From Fusarium oxysporum f. sp. lycopersici 4287 (Eukaryota; Ascomycota; Sordariomycetes; Hypocreales; Nectriaceae), in NCBI RefSeq assembly GCF_000149955.1, contig NC_030998.1, positions 694,699 through 758,698 on the forward strand: a stretch of DNA of 64,000 nucleotides, in the 5' to 3' direction. Positions 36,353-48,301 of this stretch are shown here, piece after piece. The position numbers and the translations under genes were made by a program. Numbering within the stretch: the first letter of the stretch is position 1; every line of letters starts with the position of its first letter. The notes beneath the pieces were generated by a model. It worked only from the letters and a program-made list of their open reading frames with translations. It ran no database searches and was not told the DNA's origin.

Positions 36353-37828
36353 TCATCGCCAAAAAGCCAACCGTCTCCAAAGCTCACTCTTCAACGCCGA
36401 ATACTCATCCAGCGTTCTAGCAGCAGCATCCCTATTCTCAATAGCCCTTCTCGTGAGATAAGCCATGCACTCTGGAAGCGTACCCCACGTAGTACACTTA
36501 TAAACCTCGGGAGCCACCCCCGCATCATCCTTTAGCTTCAGCAGCCCGAAGCTAACCTCGTCCGACATACCATGCAGCTGCGCAAACTTGACCGGCACAG
36601 TCGGAAGACCCGCCTTTGTGCGCTCCTGGTGGGTTTCGTGAGCTTTGACCAGCGACTCTTTGTTGTGGCTTGCTAGGAGGAGCTGGGCGGAGGGGAAGGG
36701 CTTGGTGGTGCCGAAGGAGCGGAATTCTTGACGCAGAATGCCCTGGGCGATTTGGTTGTAGGCGTCGTCGGTGTCTTGCTTTGTGTCGTGGATTAGGGAG
36801 CGGGGATCAGAGGCCATGTATGCGCCGCGAACGACCTTGATGCCCAGTGTGAAGTTCTTGTCCAGAGCAGCTTGGAGATGCTTGGCCAGAGTGTCGTACG
36901 TGCTCTTGAGATAAGCCTGGTATGTGTTGTAGAGAACGACTTTGCCGTCCGTGTTGAACTTTTGTTGCAGTTCCATGCCAAGACGGAAAATGCCCCATTG
37001 GTAGTGTTGTGATTCGGCGTCGATGAGGATGTATGCGCCGCGGTCTTTGCACTTTTGGGAGATCTCGTGGCAGGCGTCGACGAATTGCTTGGGGAGTTCG
37101 GTGCCATTGGCGAAGGCGTCGCAGACTCCAGGTCCAGCGCCGGTCATCCTAAAATACTGTTAGTATGCGATACTGTGAAGGATTGAGGTGAAGCGACTTA
37201 CTTAACGGCCAATTGATCACCCTCACGAAGCAGATCAACAGTCTTGACAGTTCCCTCCCTCCAAGCCTCAATATTGTCACACCACTGACACTCATTCGAG
37301 CTCGAAGCCTCAATACCAAAACCCTGGCCTTTACCAGTCTTGGCATCAAAAACAGTCTCTTTTGCGAACGTAAGAATCGTTCCTTTGAATCCCATATCCT
37401 GCAACGACTTTCATGGTACATTGCGTCTCAGCGCCTGTCTCGCCAGCGCAGAATTGTTTGTAAAACGTATGCTTCAGCAAGCCCCGCAGCAGTGGGTTGC
37501 GATCAACATTGAAGAGATATGGGTTTGTAGGGTTGGAGAGTTTTTGAAGAAGATGTAGCGATGGGATGAGAAGCCATGGTCTTGAGGATATGGAATTGAC
37601 CAAGAGAGAGCGGTAGAGAACTAAGGAAGGGAGTTCTGAGAGTGGTGTCTCTGCGCCTTTGACGACGGGTGTGTTTGTGCGTGTTGCCTCAAGCGCTGCT
37701 GCGGCGTTGGTGGAGGAGTAGCGAACGAGCGCGATGAGGCTATCTCGCCGCACTCGCGAAGTAGGGCGGAGTGTGAGGGTGAGGCCTTGAGCGGCGCGTG
37801 AGCGAGTAGTAGTTGAGAGTGTTGTCAT
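36353..37828 (-). CDS. Proline dehydrogenase (or hydroxyproline dehydrogenase), mitochondrial; one apparent frameshift
   Basis: FAD-dependent PRODH barrel enzyme oxidising L-proline (or 4-hydroxyproline) to the pyrroline carboxylate on the inner mitochondrial membrane. The ATG at 37826-37828 begins an Arg/Thr-rich presequence (MTTLSTTTRSRAAQGLTLTL). Motifs: FYKQFCAGETGAE, MGFKGTILTFAKET, YILIDAESQHYQWG, KVVRGAYMASDPR, LLASHNKES, QLHGMSDEVSFGLL and the terminal YLTRRAIENRDA. Intron 37149-37201 is clear. The spliced length is one base over a multiple of three, and the frame changes at an AAA run near 37409-37411, between ETQCTMK and SLQDMGFKG; without one base it would be 473 residues. No real-size intron explains it. 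Family equivalent of prnD / PUT1. Confidence 0.92.
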
Positions 37829-38933
37829 GTCAGGCACTGAAAATCTCTTCACAATTCTTACTGTGTTGGTGTAGAGGGAAGAGAAATGGCAGTGGCAGTG
37901 ATAAGATGTGCTTTTTTGAAGTGAAGCACCATAACCTTATCATCTATTTGGCTTGGAACCCCCATCTCACGCGGCTCTAACAACATTTTGGTCACACCCT
38001 ATCGGCACCCCAACCGATACGCGTTCCCTTTGATTGAACAAACACCGCGGGGAAGCGGGGTAATTCGTCACATGGGCATCTTATCAGACCGTCATCGGTG
38101 TCTTTTTTTAATTTCATTATCTTTAGCGAGGTGCGTTGGAGGTCTAGACTTGGAAGCGGGAGAGTTTCCCGATGGTTTTCGCTAACCCCACTTTGGTCAC
38201 GTATCACAGAGATATGCACTCTTGCTAGCTACGGGAATGACACCGTTGGTCTTGGGATCTTATCACATCTGGAGAAGTTAGTCCGGATGCGGTAGTTGGG
38301 GGGTCAGGGCGTGATACGCCATGCATCGGCTTGTCCTGGCGAAGGGCAGGGGTTGGGACCTTGGGTCTCGGGTTTGTATTACGCTAGAAGCCGTCTTGCA
38401 TATTCTAGTTTATATCGGAGGTCTGACCGGCGTGGGATGGAATTGGATACGAGTGTTTGTTTGGTGAAGGAGACATTGGGGTCGGTGGGGAGCGGTTATG
38501 GACGGATCTAGTTCTGCGCCAGTGACCTTGGAACGTGCGTTGAGTTCAGGGGTCGTGTTGCTGTCCTGGAGTCTTATGCGATCTGCATGTTCTCGAAGTA
38601 TCTGAGGGGATGTGTGAGAAGCCCGATGCGGAGTCTCCAAATCTGTTATCTGCTCGTTGATCGTGGATGACGGACCGGGAGCACCGATGAAGAACCCTGC
38701 GTTCGAGCCGGTCGAGTTGGAACCAGCACAGCTGAAGGAAAGTTTTTGCATTATTAAGGACTGCCCCGTAGTTCTCTGAACATCACTGAAGTCAATCTTA
38801 TGTGCACTGTTACTGTTCGGGAAGGTTGTGCGGGAGACAGGCAAGTCTGAGTAAGATGTTTCAAGGATTTTACTAGTATGGAGTCCTTTCACTCGAGTAA
38901 CGCCTGCCAATTGCGGCTTGATATCCACCGTCT
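37829..38933. promoter_or_regulatory. PRODH upstream region / aminotransferase 3' flank
   Basis: 1.1 kb with the PRODH promoter. It contains CCGCGGGGAAGCGGGG near 38047-38062 and CCCCACTTT near 38187, GC-box-like elements similar to those before neighbouring genes. No gene supported. Confidence 0.35.
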
Positions 38934-40247
38934 TCACTGTACATTCCGGACCACCTCATCTAATGATTTTGCCACATACTCAACGTTGTGATCATTCAGG
39001 CCTGCAAGACTTATCCTAGATGTGTTCGCCATGTAGATGTGATATTGCTCTGAAACCACGTCAGTACGCATCTCAAAAGATAAAGAGATTACTAACCTTC
39101 CAAACGTTCAATCTGAGGTTTGCTAATACCAGTGTAACCGAACATGCCAGTTTGGTTAACAATATGCGACCAGTCCCCCGGGGTCCCCAGCCGCACAAGC
39201 TCGTCATATAGCTTCTTCCTCATCGACCTGATTCTCGAGGACATAGTAACAAGATCTTTGTGCCACTGCTTCAAGAGCTCAGAGTTTCCAAGAACAGTAG
39301 CTGCGATTCTAGCTCCATAGACCGGAGGATTTGAGACAGTCTGTCGTTGAGCATTCTGGAGCAGTGAGAACACCGTTCTTTTGGCATCCTCAGCCTTTGT
39401 CACGATTGCTGTAAGTCCTACTCTCTCTCCGTAGAGACCCATGTTCTTGGCGAAGGACATGCATATCGCAGCTTCGAGGCCGAGATCTTCGATGATGTAC
39501 TTAATCGCCCATGCATCTTCATCGTAGTTACCCGAGTTGAAGCCAAGATAGGCCGAATCGATGATTGGAAAGATTCCATTCTCTTTAATCACAGCTGCAA
39601 TTTGTTTCCATTGATGATGAGTTGGATCGCAGCCAGTTGGGTTATGAGCGCATGCGTGGAGAACAACAGCAGAACGCTTATCGGCTTTCTTCAGGGCGCC
39701 GATATAACTTTCAAAGTCAAAGCTTCGATCTTTGTAGTAGGGTGCTTTTACTACGTTGAACCCGATCTCTTTAAATAGAAGATCGTGGTTTGACCAGGTT
39801 GGGTCTGTGATGATGATGTTCTCAATGCCTGAGTTGGCCTTGCGAAGAACAAGACCGGCTAGGAGGAGAGATCCAGTTCCGGAAATGGATTGACAACTCG
39901 CAATCTGAAACGTATCAGCGACCAGACGGACACGAAGGCGCAATTTAACCCACTCTGTTCTCTTTGAGCGCGGAAGTATCGTGGAACAACAACTTGGTAG
40001 CCTCATCTCTGAAGCTCTGCAAGCCCTCAATCGGCAAGTATTCATGACCAGCATTACCAATCAGCTTCTCAGCCTCCCTCACAGATGGAAGAACCCAAGG
40101 CTTAGCGTTCTCATCGCGATATGTGCCTTGCCCAAGGTTCACCTTCTGAGGGTTCTGGTCTGCGTTGAAGCGCTTGGTGACTTCAAAGATGGGGTCGGGC
40201 GGGATGTATTCCGCTGCGCCAAAGGCAGAGTGCTGTTGAGCGGACAT
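38934..40247 (-). CDS. Aspartate aminotransferase (class I, PLP)
   Basis: PLP enzyme exchanging amino groups between aspartate or glutamate-type donors and 2-oxo acids; in animals this family also converts 4-hydroxyglutamate to 4-hydroxy-2-oxoglutarate. Introns 39905-39953 and 39050-39096 give 405 residues. The start MSAQQHSAFGAAEYIPPDPI leads into the typical N-arm. Visible features: HACAHNPTGCDPT, DSAYLGFNSG, the PLP lysine in SFAKNMGLYGERVG, and QTGMFGYTGIS. The last exon adds YHIYMANTSRISLAGLN and a stop at 38934-38936. No mitochondrial presequence, so probably cytosolic. It is the last member of the proline/hydroxyproline-type group. Confidence 0.95.
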
Positions 40248-41399
40248 TGTGATACACGAATGTGGGGATAGTGTTGTCAGATGAATATGGTAAGCTTGAG
40301 CTAGTATGTCGGCAGGTTGGAGCGATTCTGTTCCTTTTTGTTATAAGCTCTTGGTGGAAATGTCGGCGCTTTAGCCCGGCGGGGAGCTGGCTGACTCGGT
40401 GGAGGCGGCCCGACATGTTACGGGCAGGGATCCGATCTGTTGATACAGCACAAAACACATCGGCCGTCATCCGGGTTCTGACCTGCTTATCTCATGGCTA
40501 TGTCATATCCTTTTGCATTATTCCGTAATAACGAATAGTAAATGGTTCGTTGAGGTGATTGGTTGAGCTACTTGCAAGTGTTAGGCTTTTGCGGACGGAT
40601 GGCCATGACAAATCTTCCAGCACCAGAATCATTCAAGCACTGCCATAGTAATTCTCCAAAACCACATATCTTAAGTGAATTAGGTTTAAAATACTTGTTG
40701 AATTTGTCACTTGGGCTCCAAGCTCCTGCGTAAGTGATTCGTGTTATGACAGAACCACCAGTCATGATCCCGTTCAATAGAGCGGCGGTTGCAAATCGCC
40801 GGTATCAATATATATTGGTTTGACTATTTACAAACATTAATCTCAGCTTCAACGCGATTACATCATTGTTTACAACTCCCGGTCCGTAATGCTGCGTTGC
40901 ATGGATGACTCTCAAGATTATGTGAGTACGTGCAACTACATCGTTCATTTCACGTCTGTCGGGGAATCTAGTCTGCAGTTCTCCATATTCTAGTATAACT
41001 TCTCATTCGATACCTCCCAGAGATTTATTTTAAGGTCAGGGGGGTGGATAAAAGTATATTGGAGGCCATCCAGATCTTACTCTCACGAGTGGCAAGGCTT
41101 CTCTCTAGCGCAGCCTTTGGGTCAAAATATTATCACAAATTTATCCATACATGAAAGTCCGGTGTGTTGAAAAGTGTCAGACTCATTGAATGACCTGATA
41201 GGTCGATGCCTGGAGCCAAGGATGCTGTCTTACAACCAGTCGGCCGATATGACAGCATGCGCCGCTCTCCGACGGATCACGGGGGATGAGATCGTAAGCA
41301 GTATAAGCAATTGACGTAAGTCCAGAAAACATATAACGCCTCACATATAACGCTTCAGAAACGGTCTTACTCTTGCAATCGACAGTATCAGATTTCGTG
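40248..41399. other. Intergenic, aminotransferase and F-box upstream regions
   Basis: 1.15 kb between divergent starts. A GC-rich element (AGCCCGGCGGGGAGC) lies near 40373-40387, on the aminotransferase side. The rest is AT-rich, with no supported gene. Confidence 0.4.
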
Positions 41400-42713
41400 A
41401 TGGCCTCACTTGACTCTTTGCCCTGCGAGATTCTTCTACAGATCATCCGCGACTGTTCTCCCCAAGAATTATGCCATCTTAGTTACACCTGCAAGCGCTT
41501 GGCATCAGTCGCTGGAGACTGTCTATGGAGGGACATTGAGTTTCATGAGAAGGGATATCACGAGTCGAGCGCAGAGCTCAACGAGCCGTTGCCTTACAAA
41601 TCTCCCAATCGGTTTTACCATGATTCGAAAAGGGATGGTTGGCAGAGCGATATCAGCGAAAGAGCCAAGAGTCTCTTCTCCATGCTGCAGGCACTCCACG
41701 CTCACGGTGAAGGACGCCTAAGGGAAGTTGCTGGTCGGGTGAAGAGTCTGTGTACCGTGATTGAGCCACAGTGGAAGCCCGATGAGAGTTCAGTGGCAGA
41801 GCCAGTCTCTGTTTGGAAGCTCTTACCTTACTTCAAGAACCTCGAATACTTGGAGCTTCACGGCGCCTATGAAACTTCCTACTACAGGGAGCTTGAGGAG
41901 ATACTAGAGGGGCCTTTGACCAAGCTGCGGTTCGCAAAACTCTTCGCTTACATCCCCCGATCTGTTTCAACTTACGTTCTCCAATCCCACGAAACGCTCG
42001 AGCGCCTAGAGCTTGGTATGTTAGATCCGCCGCTGCCCAATACAGTCGGTATCAGTGAACAAGATGCTGGAAATCATGGCCGATGGGAACACCAACCCAG
42101 GGGAGTCATCCCAAGCCCACTTGGACATTTCATCCCCGATGCCCGAGTCCCTTTCCCAAGCCTCAGGCACTTATACTTATGTTCACCTTGTAATAGCCGT
42201 GGTGATTACTTCAACCAGCATAATTCATGGTCGACTTGCGCAGAGCGGAACTGTCTCGAGGCATGGAAAAGGCTCATCCTGGCGTCTCATAGGACTCTGG
42301 AGACCCTCGTCATCGAACATCGACCTGCAGCAGGAATCGAAGACAACGAAGGGTTCTCTGAGGATGAGTTTCTCTCCACCGGAAAGACCGGTGCTGGCAA
42401 CAGGGTATTGTTGGATGCCATCGGGGACATAATCATCGATAAGGAGAGACTTCCCGGATTGAAACGTGTGTATCTGTATGGATTTGTTGCTGGCAGATCA
42501 TCTGAAGCATCGTCTGTCGAAGTACCCGGAGACTGGTTGATGCATGGGTTGGAAGCGAGAGGAGTCACCTGCGAAGCCAGAAGGGGAAAATGGTGTCTGT
42601 TCGATCAGGACTCAGGCGAGACAAATTGGGCAAAGTGGACTGGAGATGGGAATAGTAATCTTCACGATGGTTATATGGGTATCCGGTGGTACTCACTTTT
42701 GGCTCGGGTATAA
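41400..42713 (+). CDS. F-box protein
   Basis: Intronless 437-residue protein. The first 45 residues form an F-box: SLPCEILLQIIRDCSPQELCHLSYTCKRLA followed by LWRDIEF, expected to bind Skp1 in an SCF ubiquitin ligase. The rest has scattered leucine-rich stretches (NLEYLELHGAY, PSLRHLYLCS, TLETLVIEH, GLKRVYLYGF) that suggest an irregular LRR substrate-binding domain. The substrate is unknown. The start is the ATG at 41400, directly at the F-box. Confidence 0.85.
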   Translation: MASLDSLPCEILLQIIRDCSPQELCHLSYTCKRLASVAGDCLWRDIEFHEKGYHESSAELNEPLPYKSPNRFYHDSKRDGWQSDISERAKSLFSMLQALHAHGEGRLREVAGRVKSLCTVIEPQWKPDESSVAEPVSVWKLLPYFKNLEYLELHGAYETSYYRELEEILEGPLTKLRFAKLFAYIPRSVSTYVLQSHETLERLELGMLDPPLPNTVGISEQDAGNHGRWEHQPRGVIPSPLGHFIPDARVPFPSLRHLYLCSPCNSRGDYFNQHNSWSTCAERNCLEAWKRLILASHRTLETLVIEHRPAAGIEDNEGFSEDEFLSTGKTGAGNRVLLDAIGDIIIDKERLPGLKRVYLYGFVAGRSSEASSVEVPGDWLMHGLEARGVTCEARRGKWCLFDQDSGETNWAKWTGDGNSNLHDGYMGIRWYSLLARV

Positions 42714-42905
42714 GCGGTGAAATGGGACATTTGGGGCCTTCATGTTCATAGCACTGACTGACTGCAGCAAGCCTGGAAGAAGAAGCCAACAAGGTTCAAT
42801 GACCATTATTTGACAATATCTCCGTCAACCTTAGACTGATCAATGAGGGTAAACAAACCTCAAAAAAGATCGCCAAAAGTCTATGGTGGATGACACCACC
42901 TTATG

Positions 42906-42977
42906 TGCCTTCACACGGGATCGAACCGTGGACCTTGTCATTACTAGTGACACGCTCTACCACTGAGCCATGAAGGC
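42906..42977 (-). tRNA. tRNA-Thr (anticodon AGU)
   Basis: 72 nt folding into a full cloverleaf on the minus strand. The acceptor pair GCCTTCA/TGAAGGC is perfect, with discriminator A. The D arm is GCTC...GAGC, the anticodon stem TGTCA/TGACA encloses loop CTAGTAA (anticodon AGT), and the T stem is CACGG/CCGTG with loop TTCGATC. The B-box GGTTCGATCC is present. No intron. Confidence 0.96.
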
Positions 42978-43733
42978 GCCTTCTGATTGGATGAACTGGC
43001 TGATTTGTAAATTACCTTATCAAGCTGACTCAAAAGTAACTTTTCCTTGTGATCTGATGGATAATGTTACAGCGCGTTGACAGCAATCTTCTACCAGTAG
43101 CACTAGCACTACTGAGACAATTGGCCATCTCCATATTGCATCCTAATAGCCAATTCATGTTATAATTCACGGTATGGTCAAACAGATGGTTTCGTTAATG
43201 GGCACATAGTATGCACTGGCCATAGTAAGGCTTGACTAGACATGCTCTCAGCAGACCATGGAGGGTGGAGAACATGAATGCAGGTGTTGAAGAAGAACTT
43301 GATACATCATGGCTTACTACTTGTGCCGCGGGAAGTGCAGCAGTCTCGCAAGCTATTTTTCTATCCATACCAACGGCTGTGATGGCAGAGCTTTGAGCCC
43401 ATATGTGTCGAGCAGCTACATCAACCGAGATCTTAGTGTTCTATGGAGAAAGATATGTGGTTCAAAGGAAGAGAAGGGTGAAACAGGGACTTGCCAAGAA
43501 AAGTTCAGGGTATTTCTAATCTTGGCAATGAGACAAGTTAGAAATTGCTAAATTAAAGAACCTTTACTCCCCAAATAATATAAACCTTCCCAGAACGGGT
43601 AGAATTAAAGGTAATCATTCATGGAAAGCCTATATACTAATCACCCTGCTGCTGTGGTCCATAGTTCTGAGGCATAATACATTTGAACGGGAAGTTTACA
43701 AAAATGTAAGTGAATGTGCAAAGGGAAGTATGG
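42978..43733. other. Intergenic with degenerate repeat copy
   Basis: About 755 bp. The part near 43180-43262 resembles 45278-45395 on the other side of the cutinase gene. No gene supported. Confidence 0.4.
43180..43262 (+). repeat. Diverged direct repeat, copy 1
   Basis: The segment starting ATGGGCACATAGTATGCACT near 43198 matches ATGGGCACGTAGTATACACT near 45298. Over about 39 bp most differences are transitions, and a further match (ACATG...GAGCAG-like, then ATGG) follows. It is probably a mutated remnant of a repeated element. Confidence 0.45.
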
Positions 43734-44640
43734 CTATCCAATGTTGGTAACCCGATCAGCAATCCAGTTGGCGACAGCAGTGGCATTTTCATTGTAATCC
43801 CCGTGCGTGTCCAACATAGTAAGGAACCACCAGAGTGGGGCGCCCACAAGGGGGACAAAGGGCTTCCAGGGGATCGTTTTATCACAAAAGCTATCACCTG
43901 GGCGGCAGACACTCAGACTACGCGATGCAGCGATTTTGCCCATGGGCTTCTCCGGGTAACCCAGGGTAACAGCTACGCAGACGCGAAGTCAGTGGCAAGT
44001 TGTCAATGCTGTGAAAGGTATAGGTACTAACCGGCAGCGATGTGCTGTGTCACACCGGCAGTTACATTTTTAGCAGCTTTATGTAAAAGCTGGGCGCCCT
44101 GGCTGTAACCAGCGATGACAATCTTGGTATCGGGACACTGGCTTGCGGCCTGTAAGTAAGGTGTCAGTATCTCCCTCATTAGAGATGCGTCTTCGTGTTT
44201 TGACGTACCTGGTTGATTAGTTTAGCCATGGTCTTGCTGCCTTCGTTACAGCCTCCTTTGAAAATGTAGTCCCGCCTCCTCGCCTTGTAAGTCACGCCCT
44301 GGACGGCCAGGTTCTCCAAGCCAATACGGTCGGCAAGGCTATTGAATAAGGCGGGGCCGGTATTATTTGCTTTTCCTACATTGCCTGCCTGCCTGCTTCC
44401 TCGGGCGTAGATCATGGTGACATTGCGGCAGGGCGTCCCGTCGGTGAGCTGGTTATAAGTTTCGTTCGCGAATGGGAACCTTCCAAGGAAAGGGGGCTTG
44501 TCCTTGCCACAGCGTTTGTTGTGGTGTTCGAAATGGGTGTCGAGTTCGGCGAGAGGGGGGGTGAGGGCCTTGGTCTGCTCTACGACAGGAGCCGCATAGA
44601 CAATGGTCGCAAGAGCGATGAGAGCCTGAGTGGGCTTCAT
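43734..44640 (-). CDS. Cutinase-family secreted serine esterase
   Basis: Secreted alpha/beta hydrolase of the cutinase/acetylxylan-esterase family, attacking cutin, acetylated polysaccharide or similar esters outside the cell. Introns 44150-44208 and 43973-44031 give 262 residues. I choose the ATG at 44638-44640 because it opens a signal peptide (MKPTQALIALATIVYAAP). The nucleophile lies in VIAGYSQGAQLL, the acid in SVCRPGDSFCD and the histidine in DTHGDYNEN, so the triad is complete, and cysteines flank the sites as usual. The oxyanion strand is NVTMIYARGSRQAGN. Residues 18-60 form a longer pro-region than in classical cutinase. It is flanked by diverged repeats. Confidence 0.92.
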
Positions 44641-45562
44641 GAAGGATAGAGGATTCGACCAAGCGCCGACTGATTTGTCGCTACAGAGTTGTACAGACCA
44701 GATTCGACTCGGAGAAGGCAATGAGTAGGCATGTTGGAAACAGAGGGAATGAAGGGTAGCTAGTCATTATATGATAAAATGTGTTGCTTTTGTTCATGTT
44801 GTTTTTTATTCGTAGTATTCTTGTTTGCGTTATTTGTCTTCATGTTCCTTTTCCTTTTCTTCCTCGCTTTATTAAGCCCCGTAACCTTATCCCCCCCCAA
44901 CAGGCCGAGGGGCGATTGCATGTCGGTCTTCGGGCCACAAATGTCATGTTCTGGGTATGTCTTGCTTGCTTACATGCGTTGATACGTGTCTTCTTCGTAT
45001 GGCTTTAAGCCCGTATCAAGAGAGAAGTAATGTCGTAGCCACATATCAAGTAACAAAATCATAGCGCCTTTTCAACAAAACCACAGTGTAAGGGCGTCAT
45101 ACACTACGCCAAAAGAAAACACAATGACCTTAATATCAAGTCAGCAGATCACGCCTAATCTTATCTCCACAATGGCACATAGTGGAGGGATTTCTGAGCG
45201 CACATCTAAGGGTATTGCATTCCTTAATTTTTCGGTCCGTCTCGAAGCCTCTGGCCGCCTGGCACCACTTGGGCCTCGAAACATGGTCTTGTTCTTATGG
45301 GCACGTAGTATACACTGGTCATGGTAAGTCTTGAAGGAAAACGAACCCACGACTTCAAACCAACATGTCTTGAGCAGCAAACATGGCCCAATCATCTAAA
45401 AAATTGTAATCATTGAGTCAAGGTATATAATAACGTAAAAAGGTTTGACGAAAGAAATCATTCATCCCGCTGCCAGCTATCTATCCACATATCCATCCCG
45501 TCCTACTCATCGTCATGTCCATCATGATAAAAGACATCAAAAACCGCGTCGCTCTCTGGACC
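44641..45562. other. Intergenic with T-rich tract and repeat copy
   Basis: About 920 bp. A strongly T-rich stretch lies at about 44780-44880, in the cutinase upstream region. The repeat copy lies near 45278-45395. No gene supported. Confidence 0.4.
45278..45395 (+). repeat. Diverged direct repeat, copy 2
   Basis: Partner of the copy near 43180-43262, in the same orientation and about 2.1 kb apart. The best match is ATGGGCACGTAGTATACACT with the following TGGTCATGGTAAGTCTTGA. Copies differ mainly by C/T and G/A changes. Confidence 0.45.
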
Positions 45563-46890
45563 TTAGTTCGTGGTAGAGTAGGGCTGAGGATTATAGGGAT
45601 GCGACACCAATGGGTCGTTGGACTGATATCCCGTCATGTTGACTGAGGTCGTAGAAGCATTCCGGTTGTCTTGCTTGAAGATGAACAAGATCGCCTTGAT
45701 GGAGTCGGAGGGGTTCAACATGGCGAGCCAGGCATGGATACCGAAAGGACCGCCCTGATATGACCCCTCAGGCATGTTGCCCTGCTCCAACTTGGAAAAG
45801 TTTCCCCGGCCATGGCCAGACATGTAAACGCTCCATGGGTAGGCAAACATGAAGAACAGCGACAGAGGAGCCATTTCGATGCAGATAACGAGGTTGGGAA
45901 TACCGACGTGAACATCAGCGTAGGTGAGCGTGTCGCTGGTCTTGAGAACGCTCTGGTCGTTGAGAACGGTGAAGATGATCTAAACAGTCAGTGTCATGAT
46001 AAAGACGTAAGAAGGGATAAACCTTACACCCTGGATAAAAGTCAAGCCGACTACTATCTTGAAAGCAGTGAGCTTCAGCATCGGGTTATGGTGGGCGAGG
46101 TCCTTCTTGAGAAGGAAGTACATCTGTAGAATCGAGAGGACCGAAATGACGAGGGAGATCGACATGATGATTCGGAGGTAGATGTTGGCGAAGTGTCGAT
46201 CGTTGCTTTCTTGACAGAAGATACCGGCGGCTTGAGTAATATCGGTAGCGACTGCGACACCGATTGCGATGACGGGCATCTGAAAGATCATAATCCAACG
46301 TGTCTAGAAGGCTGTCAGTAAGATTTCCAATTGCTAATATGAGACAAACGTACCTTGAACCACTTAATACCATTCTTCTTCTTTGTAGCGAAAAACACGT
46401 CTTGTTGGTCTCGGTTCGGTGATACATAATCACAGAGGAGAAGGAAGAAAGATCCCAGCGCGAAACCCTCGTAGACATGAAGCCAGGGTTCAATGTAGAC
46501 TGCTGCATGAGGGAAGCAGATGCAGAGGAACGAAATGATGGAGAACGCAGAAATGAGTGTGCCGATTCGCATGATCCTGAAATCGTTAGAATGACATGGG
46601 GGTTTAAGGGTAGGCTATGCGTACTTGACTTGTTCTGAGGGGTTGGAGAGATGCGTTGCGTGCATCATGTTGATGAAGAACATGACAATCAGAGCGAAAG
46701 CAGCAAAAGAGCCGCCAATGATCATGCTCAGCTGGTAAAAGCTCAAGCTACCGGTAATATTCTTCTCGGCATCTATTGTGTGTTAGCCGGAGGTCGACGT
46801 GTCGGCGGGGCTGGTAGTACCTTGAGCAAAAGAATGCGTAGGGCAAGTAACGTTCGACTTATCGTCGTCACCGCTTCTAAAGAGACCCAT
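45563..46890 (-). CDS. Ost-alpha/TMEM184 (DUF300) family membrane protein
   Basis: Seven-helix membrane protein of the organic solute transporter alpha / DUF300 family. Introns 46773-46820, 46577-46624, 46304-46353 and 45980-46027 give 377 residues. It starts MGLFRSGDDDKSNVTC with a short extracellular part, then LSMIIGGSFAAFALIVMFF and NPSEQVKIMRIGTLIS. The family's inner segment follows as YEGFALGSFFLLLCDYV, and later EMAPLSLFFMFAYPWSVY. The tail is hydrophilic. In fungi the transported compound is not established. The call rests on the arrangement and the YEGFAL and PEQ-like motifs. Confidence 0.85.
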
Positions 46891-48301
46891 CGTGGTGGTG
46901 TTCTATAAAGTTCAGAAAAAGGAAAAAAGAAACGAGTATATGCTGAGATGTAGTCGCTTGTCTGTTGTGAAGATGAAATGTGAATTTTCGCAACCGGCGA
47001 CAGAAGCTCAATATATACAAATCCCAACGCCGTCATCTTCAAGCTAGACCCCTGCAATGAAACCCTCAGATACTAGGTAATCTAAGCGCAGTATCAGCAC
47101 AGCCAGCTATGGATCAGCGTCAGCCCTACGGCATAGCTTCCCACTAAAACGGCCATTGATACGACCGATCTGCCGACCTTGGCACCTTTTCTGTATCGTG
47201 AACAACGGGGTGCTCCGCGGGCTTGTCCGGTAGATGCAGGGATCAGCGTGTCAGCCATTCATAGCTTGCCAGGGGTTTGGGAGCGGCCGGCTGGCTTACT
47301 TTTGTGGCTGTACCCTGTCGACTTGAAAAGTCGCTCTTGTGAGGAGTTGATAGGGCAATGGGAGTAGTTGAATCCACTTTGTTCAACGCTCTGCCAAGAA
47401 ATTCATCTGGACCCTTAGATATCCTATCCAAGCTTAGCTTCAACCATGTCCTGGTCCAATCTTAACGCGAAAAAAGACTTCTTTGATGAGATCTCAAATT
47501 GAAACAAGATATTAACATTAATGCTTGTTCTTGCGGCCTCCCACACAGTGCGAGATCGGCAGTTGTAGTTCGAATGAATCACTGTTTTTAGCATCTCCAT
47601 TCGAACGTGGCTTAGAAGAGTGACGATGTCGCTCGAATGGTTCGTCAAAAGCGGTCTAGCTTCGCGATGATCAAAACACAACCCCACCTCGCGTTTAGAT
47701 AAGGCGGGAAATCGGCACGATAAGGAAATTATCGAAACTTTTGCTCAATGCGGTTCAGATTAGGGATGATCATGTCGAATTGGTTTCAGAGCATGAGATT
47801 ATCCTTGCTGAAGGATCTGAAAGGATCCGCTAGGCAGTCTTTTTTATTTCTCTTGGAAAACCTCTGCCGAAGGCTACTCGACATATCATTGCCACTAGCT
47901 CGACGCGAAGGTGTCTTGAAGCTTTGTGTGACATACCCTATACAACGTAACACTCATTAGTTTGCGGACCAACAAAGTTACTCCTCAAGAAGGATTGTTA
48001 ACAAGGCGGCGCAGATGAATCTTTATTTTAGAGCTCGAAATCAAGTTTAGACTACAATTAACCTGGGCTAAGAAGGTCCAAAAATCCTCGTAAGAATGGA
48101 GAGTCGGAGGATGTATCACCGTCTCTGTTTGTTGCGTACGCTTGATAGGAAGTCAAAACTCTACCTGGAATCATGCTTAACATTTCTTACACGACTTTAT
48201 TTCTTCGATTAGCTTAACATATCCTTTTACTCATGATACTCGGGCCCCAAAGTCCCCATACTAACGTAGCCTTCGCGCACTTTCGTTCCTGCGCCTACTC
48301 T
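46891..48301. other. Intergenic, no gene seen
   Basis: 1.4 kb between the DUF300 gene start and the SDR stop. Several short frames have no motif or splice support. It is moderately AT-rich and could hide a fast-evolving or non-coding gene. Confidence 0.4.

Noticed and set aside
37402..37411. A 10 bp 'intron' (GT...CAG) that would join the PRODH frames
   Set aside because: Far below the 43 bp minimum intron seen in this window; a 1 bp insertion at the AAA run explains the frame better.
47424..47687. 87-codon minus-strand frame in the gap after the DUF300 gene
   Set aside because: No recognisable family, signal peptide or splice structure; kept as intergenic.
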